The translations under genes and the position numbers were made by a program. From contig PCVV01000021.1 of NCBI GenBank assembly GCA_002762735.1, positions 1 to 5,839 of the forward strand: 5,839 nucleotides of DNA, in the 5' to 3' direction. Positions 1 to 5,678 of the stretch are shown here, one piece after another. Each line of letters begins with the position of its first letter. The stretch's first letter is position 1. The DNA is from Candidatus Pacearchaeota archaeon CG11_big_fil_rev_8_21_14_0_20_30_13 (GTDB lineage: Archaea; Nanobdellota; Nanobdellia; Pacearchaeales; GW2011-AR1). Below the pieces are notes generated by a model that saw only the letters and a list, made by a program, of their open reading frames with translations, was not told where the DNA came from and did no database searches.

Positions 1-33
1 CACCATCTTTATACTCTAATATATATTTTTAGG

Positions 34-41
34 TATTTAAA
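34..41 (-). promoter_or_regulatory. Possible TATA box for a gene beyond the left edge
   Basis: TTTAAATA on the minus strand, downstream of the TIM-barrel stop. An ATG followed by GTG lies at positions 6-1, about 31 nt from the box centre. This would fit the start of another minus-strand gene running off the window, but only two codons are visible, so no gene is called. Five T residues on the minus strand (56-52), overlapping the TIM-barrel stop codon, could help end the upstream transcript. Confidence 0.25.
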
Positions 42-49
42 TATTAAGT

Positions 50-1894
50 TTAAAAACCTCCGCCTCCCATTCTTCCTCCACCTTGTTGTCCTTGCTGACC
101 TCCAAGACTTTCCGGAAGTTGAGAAAATCCAGCACCAAAAAGTTGATAATGCGTCGGAGGGAGCATTTGTCCATAACCTTCCAAATAGCTTTGTTGAAAT
201 CCTGCTGCTTGAGACCAAGATGGTCCAGAACCCGTCGAATAAACTGGTGAACCATAGGCTTCTAATATCTGTGGGAAAGGGGAAGATTTGAAATGTTCGA
301 ACCATCCTCCAACCTCATTTATTTTTATTGCTTTTGCACCTTCTTCCCCAATTGCCTCTAAAAGAGCTTGAAAAGGAACATTCCCCATTCCAGGAGGAAG
401 ATGAGTATCATTAAATCCAAAATTATCTGTCAAATGAACTTTATTTATAAATTTTTTAACCTGCTTTGCTTCTTTAACTAAGTCCTCATCTTTGTAGCCA
501 TATTTTTTAGACATATTTAAATGCCCTACATCAAAAGTTACTCCAATTAATTTTACTGCAACTTCTTCCGCTTTTCCAGCAGAAAGCCCTTTTTGTTTTA
601 CTAAATTATCAATAAGTTTTTTTCTTGAAGTAACAACTAAATTTTTTAAGTCGTCACCCTGAGAGAATCCCATCTCTTGGTATAAATTTTCAATGGAAAG
701 TGCTGGGGCTTTATCTCCCTTTTTTTCATAAGCATAAAACGCAACATTTGAAAATGTATCTGAAGCTTTGCTTACTGAAAAAGATTCTATATCTTGGAGC
801 ATTCCAGGATTCACTTTTTTTAATTTTTCCGCGAAAATTTGCATAGAATTTGCTTGGTTTTGAAAATCATGATAAGTTCGACTCATTAACGTTTCCTCCT
901 CTCGACTTAGTTTCCCACTCTTAAATTTATCTGGATCAACTCCATAAAGATCTTTAGCAAATTCCTTAGACAATTTTTCAAGCTCTTTTTTTTGATCTTC
1001 ATTTCCAAATTCATAGGCTTTTGAAAAAGTGCTATTTAATGAACGATGAATATCCTCAAGGTACGATGAAGCAGAATTAACTTTCAAAACCAAATCTCTT
1101 TCATTTGGAGCAAGTTGTTTGAAATACTCTTTATCTTGATTTGCTCTTTGAGCCATTATTTGAACTTCTTTTGGAATCTTTGAAAGAATATTATCTACAT
1201 TCACTTTTTGAAATTCAATTTTGTCAATTTGATCTTCCCACATAGTTCTGTTTGCAACTTCGAGTTTCTTTTCTGGAGAATATTTTATCTTTGAAACTCC
1301 AAAATCTGGGATATAACTTACATCTTCTTTAAGAGGCCTTAATTGCCCTGATTCTCTATCTACTGCGACGAGCATATCTGTAACTTTTTCTCTTTCACCT
1401 TCCTCATTTGTAATATACTTGAAGGTAGAACCGGCGGCATTTGAACCATGAATTGTAATTGGCAGGTTCCCTTTTGAGTCCATCTCGATTGCTTTATCAA
1501 TTACATCTCTTAACTGCCTCTCTACAGATAATCTATTTGACTCTTCGTAACCTTGTTGTCCAAATCCCGAAGGATCTGCTCCAACAATTGGAGCATGGAG
1601 AGTCAATTCAGCACCTGCAATTTTTGCTTTTCTTCTCATCTCAACAAAATGTTGTTTGGGAATTGTTTCAAAATCTTGTGGTTTAATAGTCCCAATTTCT
1701 ATAACCGAAATTCCTTGATTTAAAGCTTGACTTAAAGCTGCAACTTGATTTGCTGTTCTTGGATCAGTTGTTAAACCTAATTGATGTGATGGAATCATCC
1801 CCTGTTTTCCGAGATAAGGAGAATCTTCATTTGGTTTGAAAGAATCATATCCAGATTCATAAACATTTTCAATTTTATAATCAGATTGTCTCAT
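50..1894 (-). CDS. Endonuclease IV-like TIM-barrel protein with large insertion and Gly-rich tail
   Basis: 614 aa, ATG start, with a ribosome binding site (GAGGTGA) 3 nt upstream. It belongs to the AP endonuclease 2/xylose isomerase-like TIM-barrel superfamily. Motifs in order: LTLHAP (H100), ITIHGS (H149), SIENLY (E402), FDVGHLN (D455, H458), KVHLTDN (H487), NDTHLPPGMGN (D496, H498) and KINEVGG (E527). They match in order and type the nine zinc ligands of E. coli endonuclease IV (H69, H109, E145, D179, H182, H216, D229, H231, E261). Spacing is also close except between H149 and E402, where about 215 extra, mainly helical and charged residues are inserted (roughly 160-390). Endonuclease IV is about 285 aa; this protein also has some 35 extra N-terminal residues and a Gly/Gln/Ser/Pro-rich tail (about 545-614) ending GGGGF. 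Endonuclease IV cleaves DNA at abasic sites in base excision repair. A sugar isomerase/epimerase-like activity is the alternative, because the fold is shared, but the two N-terminal histidines favour the nuclease-like site. Fold assignment is firm; function is inferred. It is the last of three same-strand genes, 55 nt after the acidic protein gene. Confidence 0.8.
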   Translation of the reverse strand: MRQSDYKIENVYESGYDSFKPNEDSPYLGKQGMIPSHQLGLTTDPRTANQVAALSQALNQGISVIEIGTIKPQDFETIPKQHFVEMRRKAKIAGAELTLHAPIVGADPSGFGQQGYEESNRLSVERQLRDVIDKAIEMDSKGNLPITIHGSNAAGSTFKYITNEEGEREKVTDMLVAVDRESGQLRPLKEDVSYIPDFGVSKIKYSPEKKLEVANRTMWEDQIDKIEFQKVNVDNILSKIPKEVQIMAQRANQDKEYFKQLAPNERDLVLKVNSASSYLEDIHRSLNSTFSKAYEFGNEDQKKELEKLSKEFAKDLYGVDPDKFKSGKLSREEETLMSRTYHDFQNQANSMQIFAEKLKKVNPGMLQDIESFSVSKASDTFSNVAFYAYEKKGDKAPALSIENLYQEMGFSQGDDLKNLVVTSRKKLIDNLVKQKGLSAGKAEEVAVKLIGVTFDVGHLNMSKKYGYKDEDLVKEAKQVKKFINKVHLTDNFGFNDTHLPPGMGNVPFQALLEAIGEEGAKAIKINEVGGWFEHFKSSPFPQILEAYGSPVYSTGSGPSWSQAAGFQQSYLEGYGQMLPPTHYQLFGAGFSQLPESLGGQQGQQGGGRMGGGGF

Positions 1895-1897
1895 TTT

Positions 1898-1904
1898 TCA
1901 CCTC
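1898..1904 (-). promoter_or_regulatory. Shine-Dalgarno site of the TIM-barrel gene
   Basis: GAGGTGA on the minus strand, ending 3 nt before the ATG at 1894. It matches the anti-Shine-Dalgarno end of 16S rRNA. The next three genes upstream of it in the window have none, so this gene is probably translated from a leadered or polycistronic mRNA. It also supports the chosen start. Confidence 0.65.
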
Positions 1905-1922
1905 GCAGAAATCAAGAAAATG

Positions 1923-1934
1923 ATATTTATTAAA
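1923..1934 (-). promoter_or_regulatory. Possible TATA box before the TIM-barrel gene
   Basis: TTTAATAAATAT on the minus strand. Its centre is about 34 nt before the ATG at 1894, so initiation about 25 nt downstream would leave a leader of roughly 10 nt that only just contains the ribosome binding site. It could equally be chance in AT-rich intergenic DNA, with the gene read through from upstream. Confidence 0.3.
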
Positions 1935-1949
1935 GTATTGATGGAATTT

Positions 1950-2468
1950 TTAAATTCTCTTTTTAGTGAGATAATCTTTTTTTATAGTCTCTTCTGGTGT
2001 GATTGGGTCTAATTCGGATTTATTATTTCCAATTATATTTCCTGACATTTCGAGATGTTTGTAAAGAGCCTTCTGATCTTCTAAAATTCTCTCTGAAGTA
2101 GACATTTGAGGTTTTGAGAAATGTGTATCGACACTAACTGCTTTATAAGACATCTTATTTTCTTCGTTTTTAGGGACGTATTCAATTGGTTTTTCATCTT
2201 TTTTTTCATCTTTTTTTTGGATAGAAAAATTTTCTTCAAGAGAATTTGTTTTTGGTGCCACCATTTTTTCTAGAGAAACATCTTTTTTTTGATTTGCCAA
2301 AAAATGGTCTAGTCTTCGATTAAAAAAGTTTTCTTCAAAATATTCTTCGCCTTCCTCAAGATCTTCTTCATCAAGTTCTTCCTCTTCTTTATCTTCACAG
2401 ACTTCATGATCTTCAAACCAGTCTATAGAAATTTCTTCATCATCTTTCTTATTTTCTTTTTTTTTCAT
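1950..2468 (-). CDS. Hypothetical protein with highly acidic N-terminus
   Basis: 172 aa from the ATG at 2468. A TTG two codons upstream (2474) is in frame, but the ATG sits at the usual distance from a TATA-like box. I do not recognise the family. There is no signal peptide, no membrane segment and no evident catalytic motif. Residues 9-49 contain about 24 Asp/Glu in 41 positions, interrupted by aromatics (DWFED, EEYFEENFFN). Residues 50-110 are charged and probably disordered, including the repeat KKDEKKDEK. Residues 120-172 (MSTSERILEDQKALYKHLEMSG onward, shown here only in part) may form one helix and then a basic end, KKDYLTKKRI. The strong charge polarity suggests a disordered binding or scaffold protein, but that is inference. 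It lies 35 nt after the 462-aa gene and 55 nt before the TIM-barrel gene, all on the same strand. The long runs of Lys codons give A8-A9 tracts that could be slippage-prone. Confidence 0.7.
   Translation of the reverse strand: MKKKENKKDDEEISIDWFEDHEVCEDKEEEELDEEDLEEGEEYFEENFFNRRLDHFLANQKKDVSLEKMVAPKTNSLEENFSIQKKDEKKDEKPIEYVPKNEENKMSYKAVSVDTHFSKPQMSTSERILEDQKALYKHLEMSGNIIGNNKSELDPITPEETIKKDYLTKKRI
2195..2218. repeat. Tandem 12-nt repeat with T8 tracts
   Basis: Two perfect copies of CATCTTTTTTTT (plus strand) lie inside the acidic-protein gene, where they encode part of KKDEKKDEK. A unit gain or loss would keep the reading frame; slippage within a T8 tract would not. Similar T8-T9 tracts occur near 2284 and at 2457-2465 in the same gene. 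Confidence 0.7.
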
Positions 2469-2488
2469 AAGCAAATTAGGAAAGAAGT

Positions 2489-2496
2489 ATATTTAA
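2489..2496 (-). promoter_or_regulatory. TATA box of the acidic-protein gene
   Basis: TTAAATAT on the minus strand, centred 24-25 nt before the ATG at 2468. This is the spacing expected if transcription starts at the start codon. No Shine-Dalgarno sequence precedes the ATG. The box lies in the 35-nt gap after the stop of the 462-aa gene, so the acidic gene may have its own promoter within an operon. Confidence 0.45.
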
Positions 2497-2503
2497 CACT
2501 AAC

Positions 2504-3892
2504 TTAAGCAGGAGAAGCCATCCCATGTGCTTTTTTATAAGTCTCAAAAAGTGTTTTTGTCGTTTTTGCAGCGTTTTCTTCTATTGTCGGAAAAAAGTAT
2601 TCCGATTCGTACCATTTGAGATTTTTTGAATAAGGACTTGAAATTTTTTTCTTTTTTACACTGCTTTCTTTTTTGGATTTTTCTTTTGGTTCATTATACA
2701 TTCCTAAAAGTGCAAAGAAAGGATTTGAACCAATTTTCTTTTTTGGTTTTTCCTCTGCTTCTTCTTCATTGTTCAAATAAGCATCAATATCTTCTTTTAG
2801 AGTCCCCAAACTTTCTGTGGTAGACCCTTCGATTAAACTTAAAGCGTCGTTTAAATCCGATTTATCTAATTCCTCGTAAATTTGTTTTATTTCTGTTTCG
2901 GTTAGAGCATATCCTCTAAACACGACTTCTGCCCTCCCACCTACAACATATCCCTGCTGAGTTCTCGAAGGAATTCCTCTAAAATTAAAATCAACTAAAA
3001 CACATGAATAATACTTTTCATTTAGTGATCCCAAAAATTTTTCTCCTGCAAAAAATTCTGGAAAGTTTCCTGCTTTAGCTTCGTCTTTTACCCTAAGTTC
3101 TTGCTTTCCAAAAAGAGTAAGTTCCAATAGGAGAGTATTAAACATTTTAACTAAAGTTGGATCTTTTGAATTTCCAGACATTTCTAAATCTTGGGCGGCC
3201 TTCAAGTAGGGTTTTGCCCATCGAGAATAAATTTTAAGTGAATTCACTTGACTTTTCAAATAAGTTCTTTCAATGTCATATCTTTTTTTTAGTTCTCCTT
3301 CAGATTCTTTTAACCAAATATTAAAATCGTGTAATCTTGGCTTTAAAATTCTTTTAACAATTTGATTCAAGTCTAGCCTGTCTATATCCTCTTCGCTATT
3401 CACAACCAAAAACGCGTCAATGAGGGTGTTAAATCCTGCTTGGCCAAGTGCCATTGCTTTAATTGAAGAATTCCCTTTTTGAATATCTACTTTATCCATC
3501 CAAACTTGTTTTAAACTTAATATTGCACTTGCTTTTTTTGAAGAATTTTTTAAATCTTCATAAGCTACTAAACGAATTTTAAATTCTCTTAGATCATAAA
3601 TCAGATTTAGTATACTTCTTAAAACAGTATTAATATCTCCAAGGAGTTTCGCCCCTTGTTGTTGCATGACCGAAGTTCTTTGACCCATCTCCCCGAAATG
3701 CTGCGAACCTGGACTTGAAACAAAATTATCAATTAATTTTTCTGGTTTTAATCCTAAATCACTCATTAAGTCTAATATAAAAAAATATATTGGCTCAAGA
3801 GTTTCGGTTGGAGAATCATAAACGAGTTTGTGTTCATTTACTGGATCTTTTCCTGTTACCTCTTTAATTGTCTCAGCAATAGTCTTCACCAT
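2504..3892 (-). CDS. Conserved-looking hypothetical protein, 462 aa, helical
   Basis: The ATG at 3892 is chosen over an in-frame TTG at 3937 because a TATA-like box lies 25 nt upstream of it and the extra 15 residues look unlike a protein start. I cannot name a family; it resembles uncharacterised proteins of small archaeal genomes, but this is an impression only. There is no signal peptide or clear transmembrane helix. Residues 1-110 are mostly helical, with a distinctive block SSPGSQHFGEMGQR (59-72) followed by LLGDINTVLRSILNLIYDLREF (about 83-104, abbreviated by position). Residues 180-265 look helical and coil-like. Residues 292-330 are beta-rich (YYSCVLVDFNFRG, GRAEVVFRGYAL), followed by helices to about 372. 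Residues 375-425 form a Glu/Lys-rich linker containing a hydrophobic island, NPFFALLGMYNEP. The C-terminus carries KWYESEYFFPTIEE (427-440), suggesting a docking segment. It is the first of three minus-strand genes and diverges from the coiled-coil gene. Confidence 0.75.
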   Translation of the reverse strand: MVKTIAETIKEVTGKDPVNEHKLVYDSPTETLEPIYFFILDLMSDLGLKPEKLIDNFVSSPGSQHFGEMGQRTSVMQQQGAKLLGDINTVLRSILNLIYDLREFKIRLVAYEDLKNSSKKASAILSLKQVWMDKVDIQKGNSSIKAMALGQAGFNTLIDAFLVVNSEEDIDRLDLNQIVKRILKPRLHDFNIWLKESEGELKKRYDIERTYLKSQVNSLKIYSRWAKPYLKAAQDLEMSGNSKDPTLVKMFNTLLLELTLFGKQELRVKDEAKAGNFPEFFAGEKFLGSLNEKYYSCVLVDFNFRGIPSRTQQGYVVGGRAEVVFRGYALTETEIKQIYEELDKSDLNDALSLIEGSTTESLGTLKEDIDAYLNNEEEAEEKPKKKIGSNPFFALLGMYNEPKEKSKKESSVKKKKISSPYSKNLKWYESEYFFPTIEENAAKTTKTLFETYKKAHGMASPA

Positions 3893-3912
3893 GTAATTTA
3901 ATGGGAATATAG

Positions 3913-3920
3913 ATTTAAAA
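3913..3920 (-). promoter_or_regulatory. TATA box of the 462-aa gene
   Basis: TTTTAAAT on the minus strand, centred about 24-25 nt upstream of the ATG at 3892. The spacing fits a leaderless transcript. It supports the ATG over the upstream TTG as the start and is one half of the divergent promoter region. Confidence 0.5.
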
Positions 3921-3943
3921 AATATTCTAAAGTTCAAGATAAA

Positions 3944-3951
3944 TTTAAATA
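3944..3951 (+). promoter_or_regulatory. TATA box of the coiled-coil protein gene
   Basis: TTTAAATA centred about 25-26 nt before the ATG at 3973. No Shine-Dalgarno site is present, so a leaderless mRNA is likely. It lies about 31 nt from the opposing TATA box at 3913-3920 within an 80-nt divergent intergenic region. Confidence 0.55.
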
Positions 3952-3972
3952 ATTAAAAGAGTTAAATTCTTT

Positions 3973-4320
3973 ATGACAATATGGAAAAAAAAGGAAAAAT
4001 ATGTTGATCTTTCTGATAAAATGAGAAAGCAACAAGAGAGAATTGAAAACTTTAAGTTAAATATGGAAGAAGAACCAATTTCTAAGCCTTCAACACAAGA
4101 AAACTCTGGGGGATTTTTTAGCTTTTTTGGAGGAAGTGGCTCTGCTTCTAGCGCTGGAACCTCAGAAAAATCACCTACTGAAAATCCAGAAGAAAGAAGA
4201 AAAAAATTAACAAAAATAATTTCTGATATAACTACTAAGATGGAAGACCTTGAAAATCAAATTTACCATTTAAAGCAAAGAATGGAAGTCCTTGAAAGAA
4301 AACAGAAAATTGGCTACTGA
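3973..4320 (+). CDS. Small hypothetical protein with C-terminal coiled coil
   Basis: 115 aa with an ATG start placed by the TATA box 25 nt upstream. I do not recognise a named family. Three parts are visible. Residues 1-32 are a basic/amphipathic segment beginning MTIWKKKEKYVDLSDK. Residues 33-72 are a flexible Ser/Gly/Pro-rich linker that contains a hydrophobic island, GGFFSFFGG (46-54). Residues 75-111 form a helix with regular 4-3 heptad spacing: L79, I83, I86, M90, L93, I97, L100, M104 and L107. Such a helix should self-associate or pair with a partner helix. There is no signal peptide or full membrane span; the FFSFF island could bind a membrane or a protein partner. The gene diverges from the 462-aa gene and lies 34 nt upstream of gltX on the same strand. 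Structure is well supported by sequence; function is unknown. Confidence 0.75.
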   Translation: MTIWKKKEKYVDLSDKMRKQQERIENFKLNMEEEPISKPSTQENSGGFFSFFGGSGSASSAGTSEKSPTENPEERRKKLTKIISDITTKMEDLENQIYHLKQRMEVLERKQKIGY

Positions 4321-4325
4321 TTAAA

Positions 4326-4333
4326 TTAATAAA
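4326..4333 (+). promoter_or_regulatory. Possible TATA box of gltX
   Basis: TTAATAAA, part of the AT-rich run at 4321-4333, is centred about 25 nt before the gltX ATG at 4355, again the spacing of a leaderless gene. A T7 tract (4346-4352) lies between it and the ATG. Confidence 0.4.
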
Positions 4334-4345
4334 CTTCTCATTCTA

Positions 4346-4352
4346 TTTTTTT
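4346..4352 (+). terminator. Oligo-T tract after the coiled-coil gene
   Basis: Seven T residues, 26 nt after the coiled-coil stop codon and 2 nt before the gltX ATG. Archaeal RNA polymerase can terminate on T-tracts without a hairpin. It could end the upstream transcript, but in DNA this AT-rich the tract may be incidental. Confidence 0.3.
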
Positions 4353-4354
4353 AT

Positions 4355-5578
4355 ATGATTGAAAATTTAGATAAAAAAATAAAAGGTTATGCTTTAAAGA
4401 ACTCAATACATTATGGAGGAAAACCAAATCCTGGCTCAATTGTTTCTGCTCTTTTTAATGAAGGCCTTGAAAAATCAGAGGTAAAAACAGTTATGCCAAA
4501 AATTCAAAAATTAGTTGATGAAATTTCTAAATTAAGTTTAGAAGAACAAGAAAAAGAGTATGAGAAATTTAAAGAAATTCTTTCTGAACGGGAATCACGT
4601 GAAGGTTTGCCTGAACTTCCAAATTCCGATAAAGATGTCGTGATGAGATTTAGACCTGCACCTTCTGGACCTCTTCATCTAGGACACGTTATCTCAAATA
4701 TGTATAACTCTCTTTATGTAAAAAAATATGGGGGAAAATTTTATGTTATTTTTGACGACACTGATCCGGAATCGACGATAAAAGAATCTTACACCCAAAT
4801 AAAAAAGGATTGTACCTGGGCATTTGGAAATGTGACCGAATATCTTTACGCTTCTGACAGAATGGAACTTTATTATGACTATGCAAAACGACTTATTGAA
4901 TCCGAAAATGCTTATGTTTGTAATTGCTCTGCCGAGAGTTTTAAAGAGCTTGCCACAAAGAAAAAAGAATGTCCTTGCAGAAAAAAAACAGTTCAAAAAA
5001 ATTCTGGAGATTGGGAAAAAATGCTTAATAAAAAAGACGGATTTGCAGAAGGAGAAGCCGTATTAAGATTTAAAACTCCAAAAGAAGAAAAAGGCATGGA
5101 AAATCCTAATCCAGCAATGAGAGATTTTCCTTTAGCAAGAATAAATCTCCATGAACATCCTAAACAGAAAAAAAAATACCGAGTCTGGCCTTTAATGAAC
5201 CTTTCAGTTTCAGTTGATGATATTGAACTTGAAATGACTCATGTAATAAGAGGCAAAGATCATAAAGATAATGCTCAAAGACAAAAAATGATATACAAAG
5301 TTTTAGGAATGGAAAAAAAGTTTCCTTGGACTTTTTTTATTGGAAGGATAAAATTTAGTGATTTAGAACTCTCAAAAAGAAAAATTGTGGAAGCAGTAAA
5401 AGAAGGCAAATATTCTGGATGGGATGATCCTAAACTTGCAACTGTCTCCGCAATAAAAAAACGGGGCTACAAAAAAGAGTCTATTGAAAAATTTGTAGAA
5501 CAAAGAGGTCTTACAGAATCTGATAAAGTAATCAGTTCGAAAGATCTTTTTGAAGTCTTAGATAAATTTAACAAATAA
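4355..5578 (+). CDS. gltX: Glutamyl-tRNA synthetase, archaeal type, lacking the anticodon-binding domain
   Basis: 407 aa; class I aminoacyl-tRNA synthetase that charges tRNA(Glu) (and in archaea usually also tRNA(Gln)) with glutamate in the cytoplasm. Residues 1-95 match the archaeal N-terminal extension (GYALKNSIHYGGKPNP). The catalytic core has RFRPAPSGPLHLGH (98-111, the HIGH motif), FDDTDP (133-138), a CxC-x14-CxC pair motif (C189, C191, C206, C208) that may bind zinc, NPNPAMRDFP (250-259), YRVWPLMNLSVSVDD (275-289), HVIRGKDHKDN (296-306) and ELSKRK (338-343, the KMSKS counterpart). YSGWDDPKL (353-361) follows, as is typical. The protein ends at LFEVLDKFNK, where archaeal enzymes of about 550-570 aa continue into the beta-barrel anticodon-binding region. 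Neither other frame of the next 100 nt encodes it, so this is not a simple frameshift. The missing part may be a separate gene elsewhere. It starts 34 nt after the coiled-coil gene without a Shine-Dalgarno site and is probably leaderless. Confidence 0.93.
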   Translation: MIENLDKKIKGYALKNSIHYGGKPNPGSIVSALFNEGLEKSEVKTVMPKIQKLVDEISKLSLEEQEKEYEKFKEILSERESREGLPELPNSDKDVVMRFRPAPSGPLHLGHVISNMYNSLYVKKYGGKFYVIFDDTDPESTIKESYTQIKKDCTWAFGNVTEYLYASDRMELYYDYAKRLIESENAYVCNCSAESFKELATKKKECPCRKKTVQKNSGDWEKMLNKKDGFAEGEAVLRFKTPKEEKGMENPNPAMRDFPLARINLHEHPKQKKKYRVWPLMNLSVSVDDIELEMTHVIRGKDHKDNAQRQKMIYKVLGMEKKFPWTFFIGRIKFSDLELSKRKIVEAVKEGKYSGWDDPKLATVSAIKKRGYKKESIEKFVEQRGLTESDKVISSKDLFEVLDKFNK

Positions 5579-5584
5579 AATCTT

Positions 5585-5615
5585 GTTATTAATCTCCGAG
5601 AACAATAACCTTTTT
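5585..5615 (+). terminator. Possible hairpin plus T-tract after gltX
   Basis: GTTATT (5585-5590) pairs with AATAAC (5604-5609). Inside, TCT (5593-5595) can pair with AGA (5599-5601) around a CCG loop. A T5 run (5611-5615) follows, and a T6 run lies at 5623-5628. It starts 6 nt after the gltX stop codon. The stem is weak and AT-rich, and the T-run doubles as part of the next gene's TATA box. The T-runs alone could terminate an archaeal transcript. Confidence 0.4.
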
Positions 5616-5618
5616 ATA
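5611..5618 (+). promoter_or_regulatory. TATA box of the pilin-like gene
   Basis: TTTTTATA. Initiation about 25 nt downstream would fall near 5640, giving a 5' leader of about 40 nt that contains the ribosome binding site at 5670-5677. Unlike most genes here, this one therefore seems to have a leadered mRNA. Confidence 0.45.
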
Positions 5619-5669
5619 CTAGTTTTTTATTATTATAGAATAGCAGTGATGCTAACAAAGAATTGAGAA

Positions 5670-5677
5670 GGAGGTGA
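5670..5677 (+). promoter_or_regulatory. Strong Shine-Dalgarno site of the pilin-like gene
   Basis: GGAGGTGA ends 1 nt before the first and 4 nt before the second of two adjacent in-frame ATGs (5679 and 5682). The distance favours the second ATG as the main start. It is the strongest ribosome binding site in the window. Confidence 0.8.
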
Positions 5678-5678
5678 A

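Noticed and set aside
9..305. Minus-strand open frames overlapping the 3' end of the TIM-barrel gene
   Set aside because: They are out-of-frame shadows of the Gly-rich tail and preceding segment, without upstream signals.
1459..1686. Open frame on the plus strand opposite the TIM-barrel gene
   Set aside because: It lies wholly antisense to a clearly conserved coding region (the H100-H149 part) and shows no protein-like motif or start signal.
3893..3937. N-terminal extension of the 462-aa protein from a TTG at 3937
   Set aside because: The ATG at 3892 has a TATA-like box at leaderless spacing, while the extra 15 residues overlap that promoter and look like translated intergenic DNA.
4694..4996. 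Open frame antisense to gltX
   Set aside because: It is opposite the conserved catalytic core; its Phe/Lys-rich composition is what the reverse strand of AT-rich coding DNA gives.
5579..5678. Frameshifted continuation of the glutamyl-tRNA synthetase C-terminal domain
   Set aside because: I read the remaining frames: they give short AT-driven peptides with stops and no resemblance to the beta-barrel domain.
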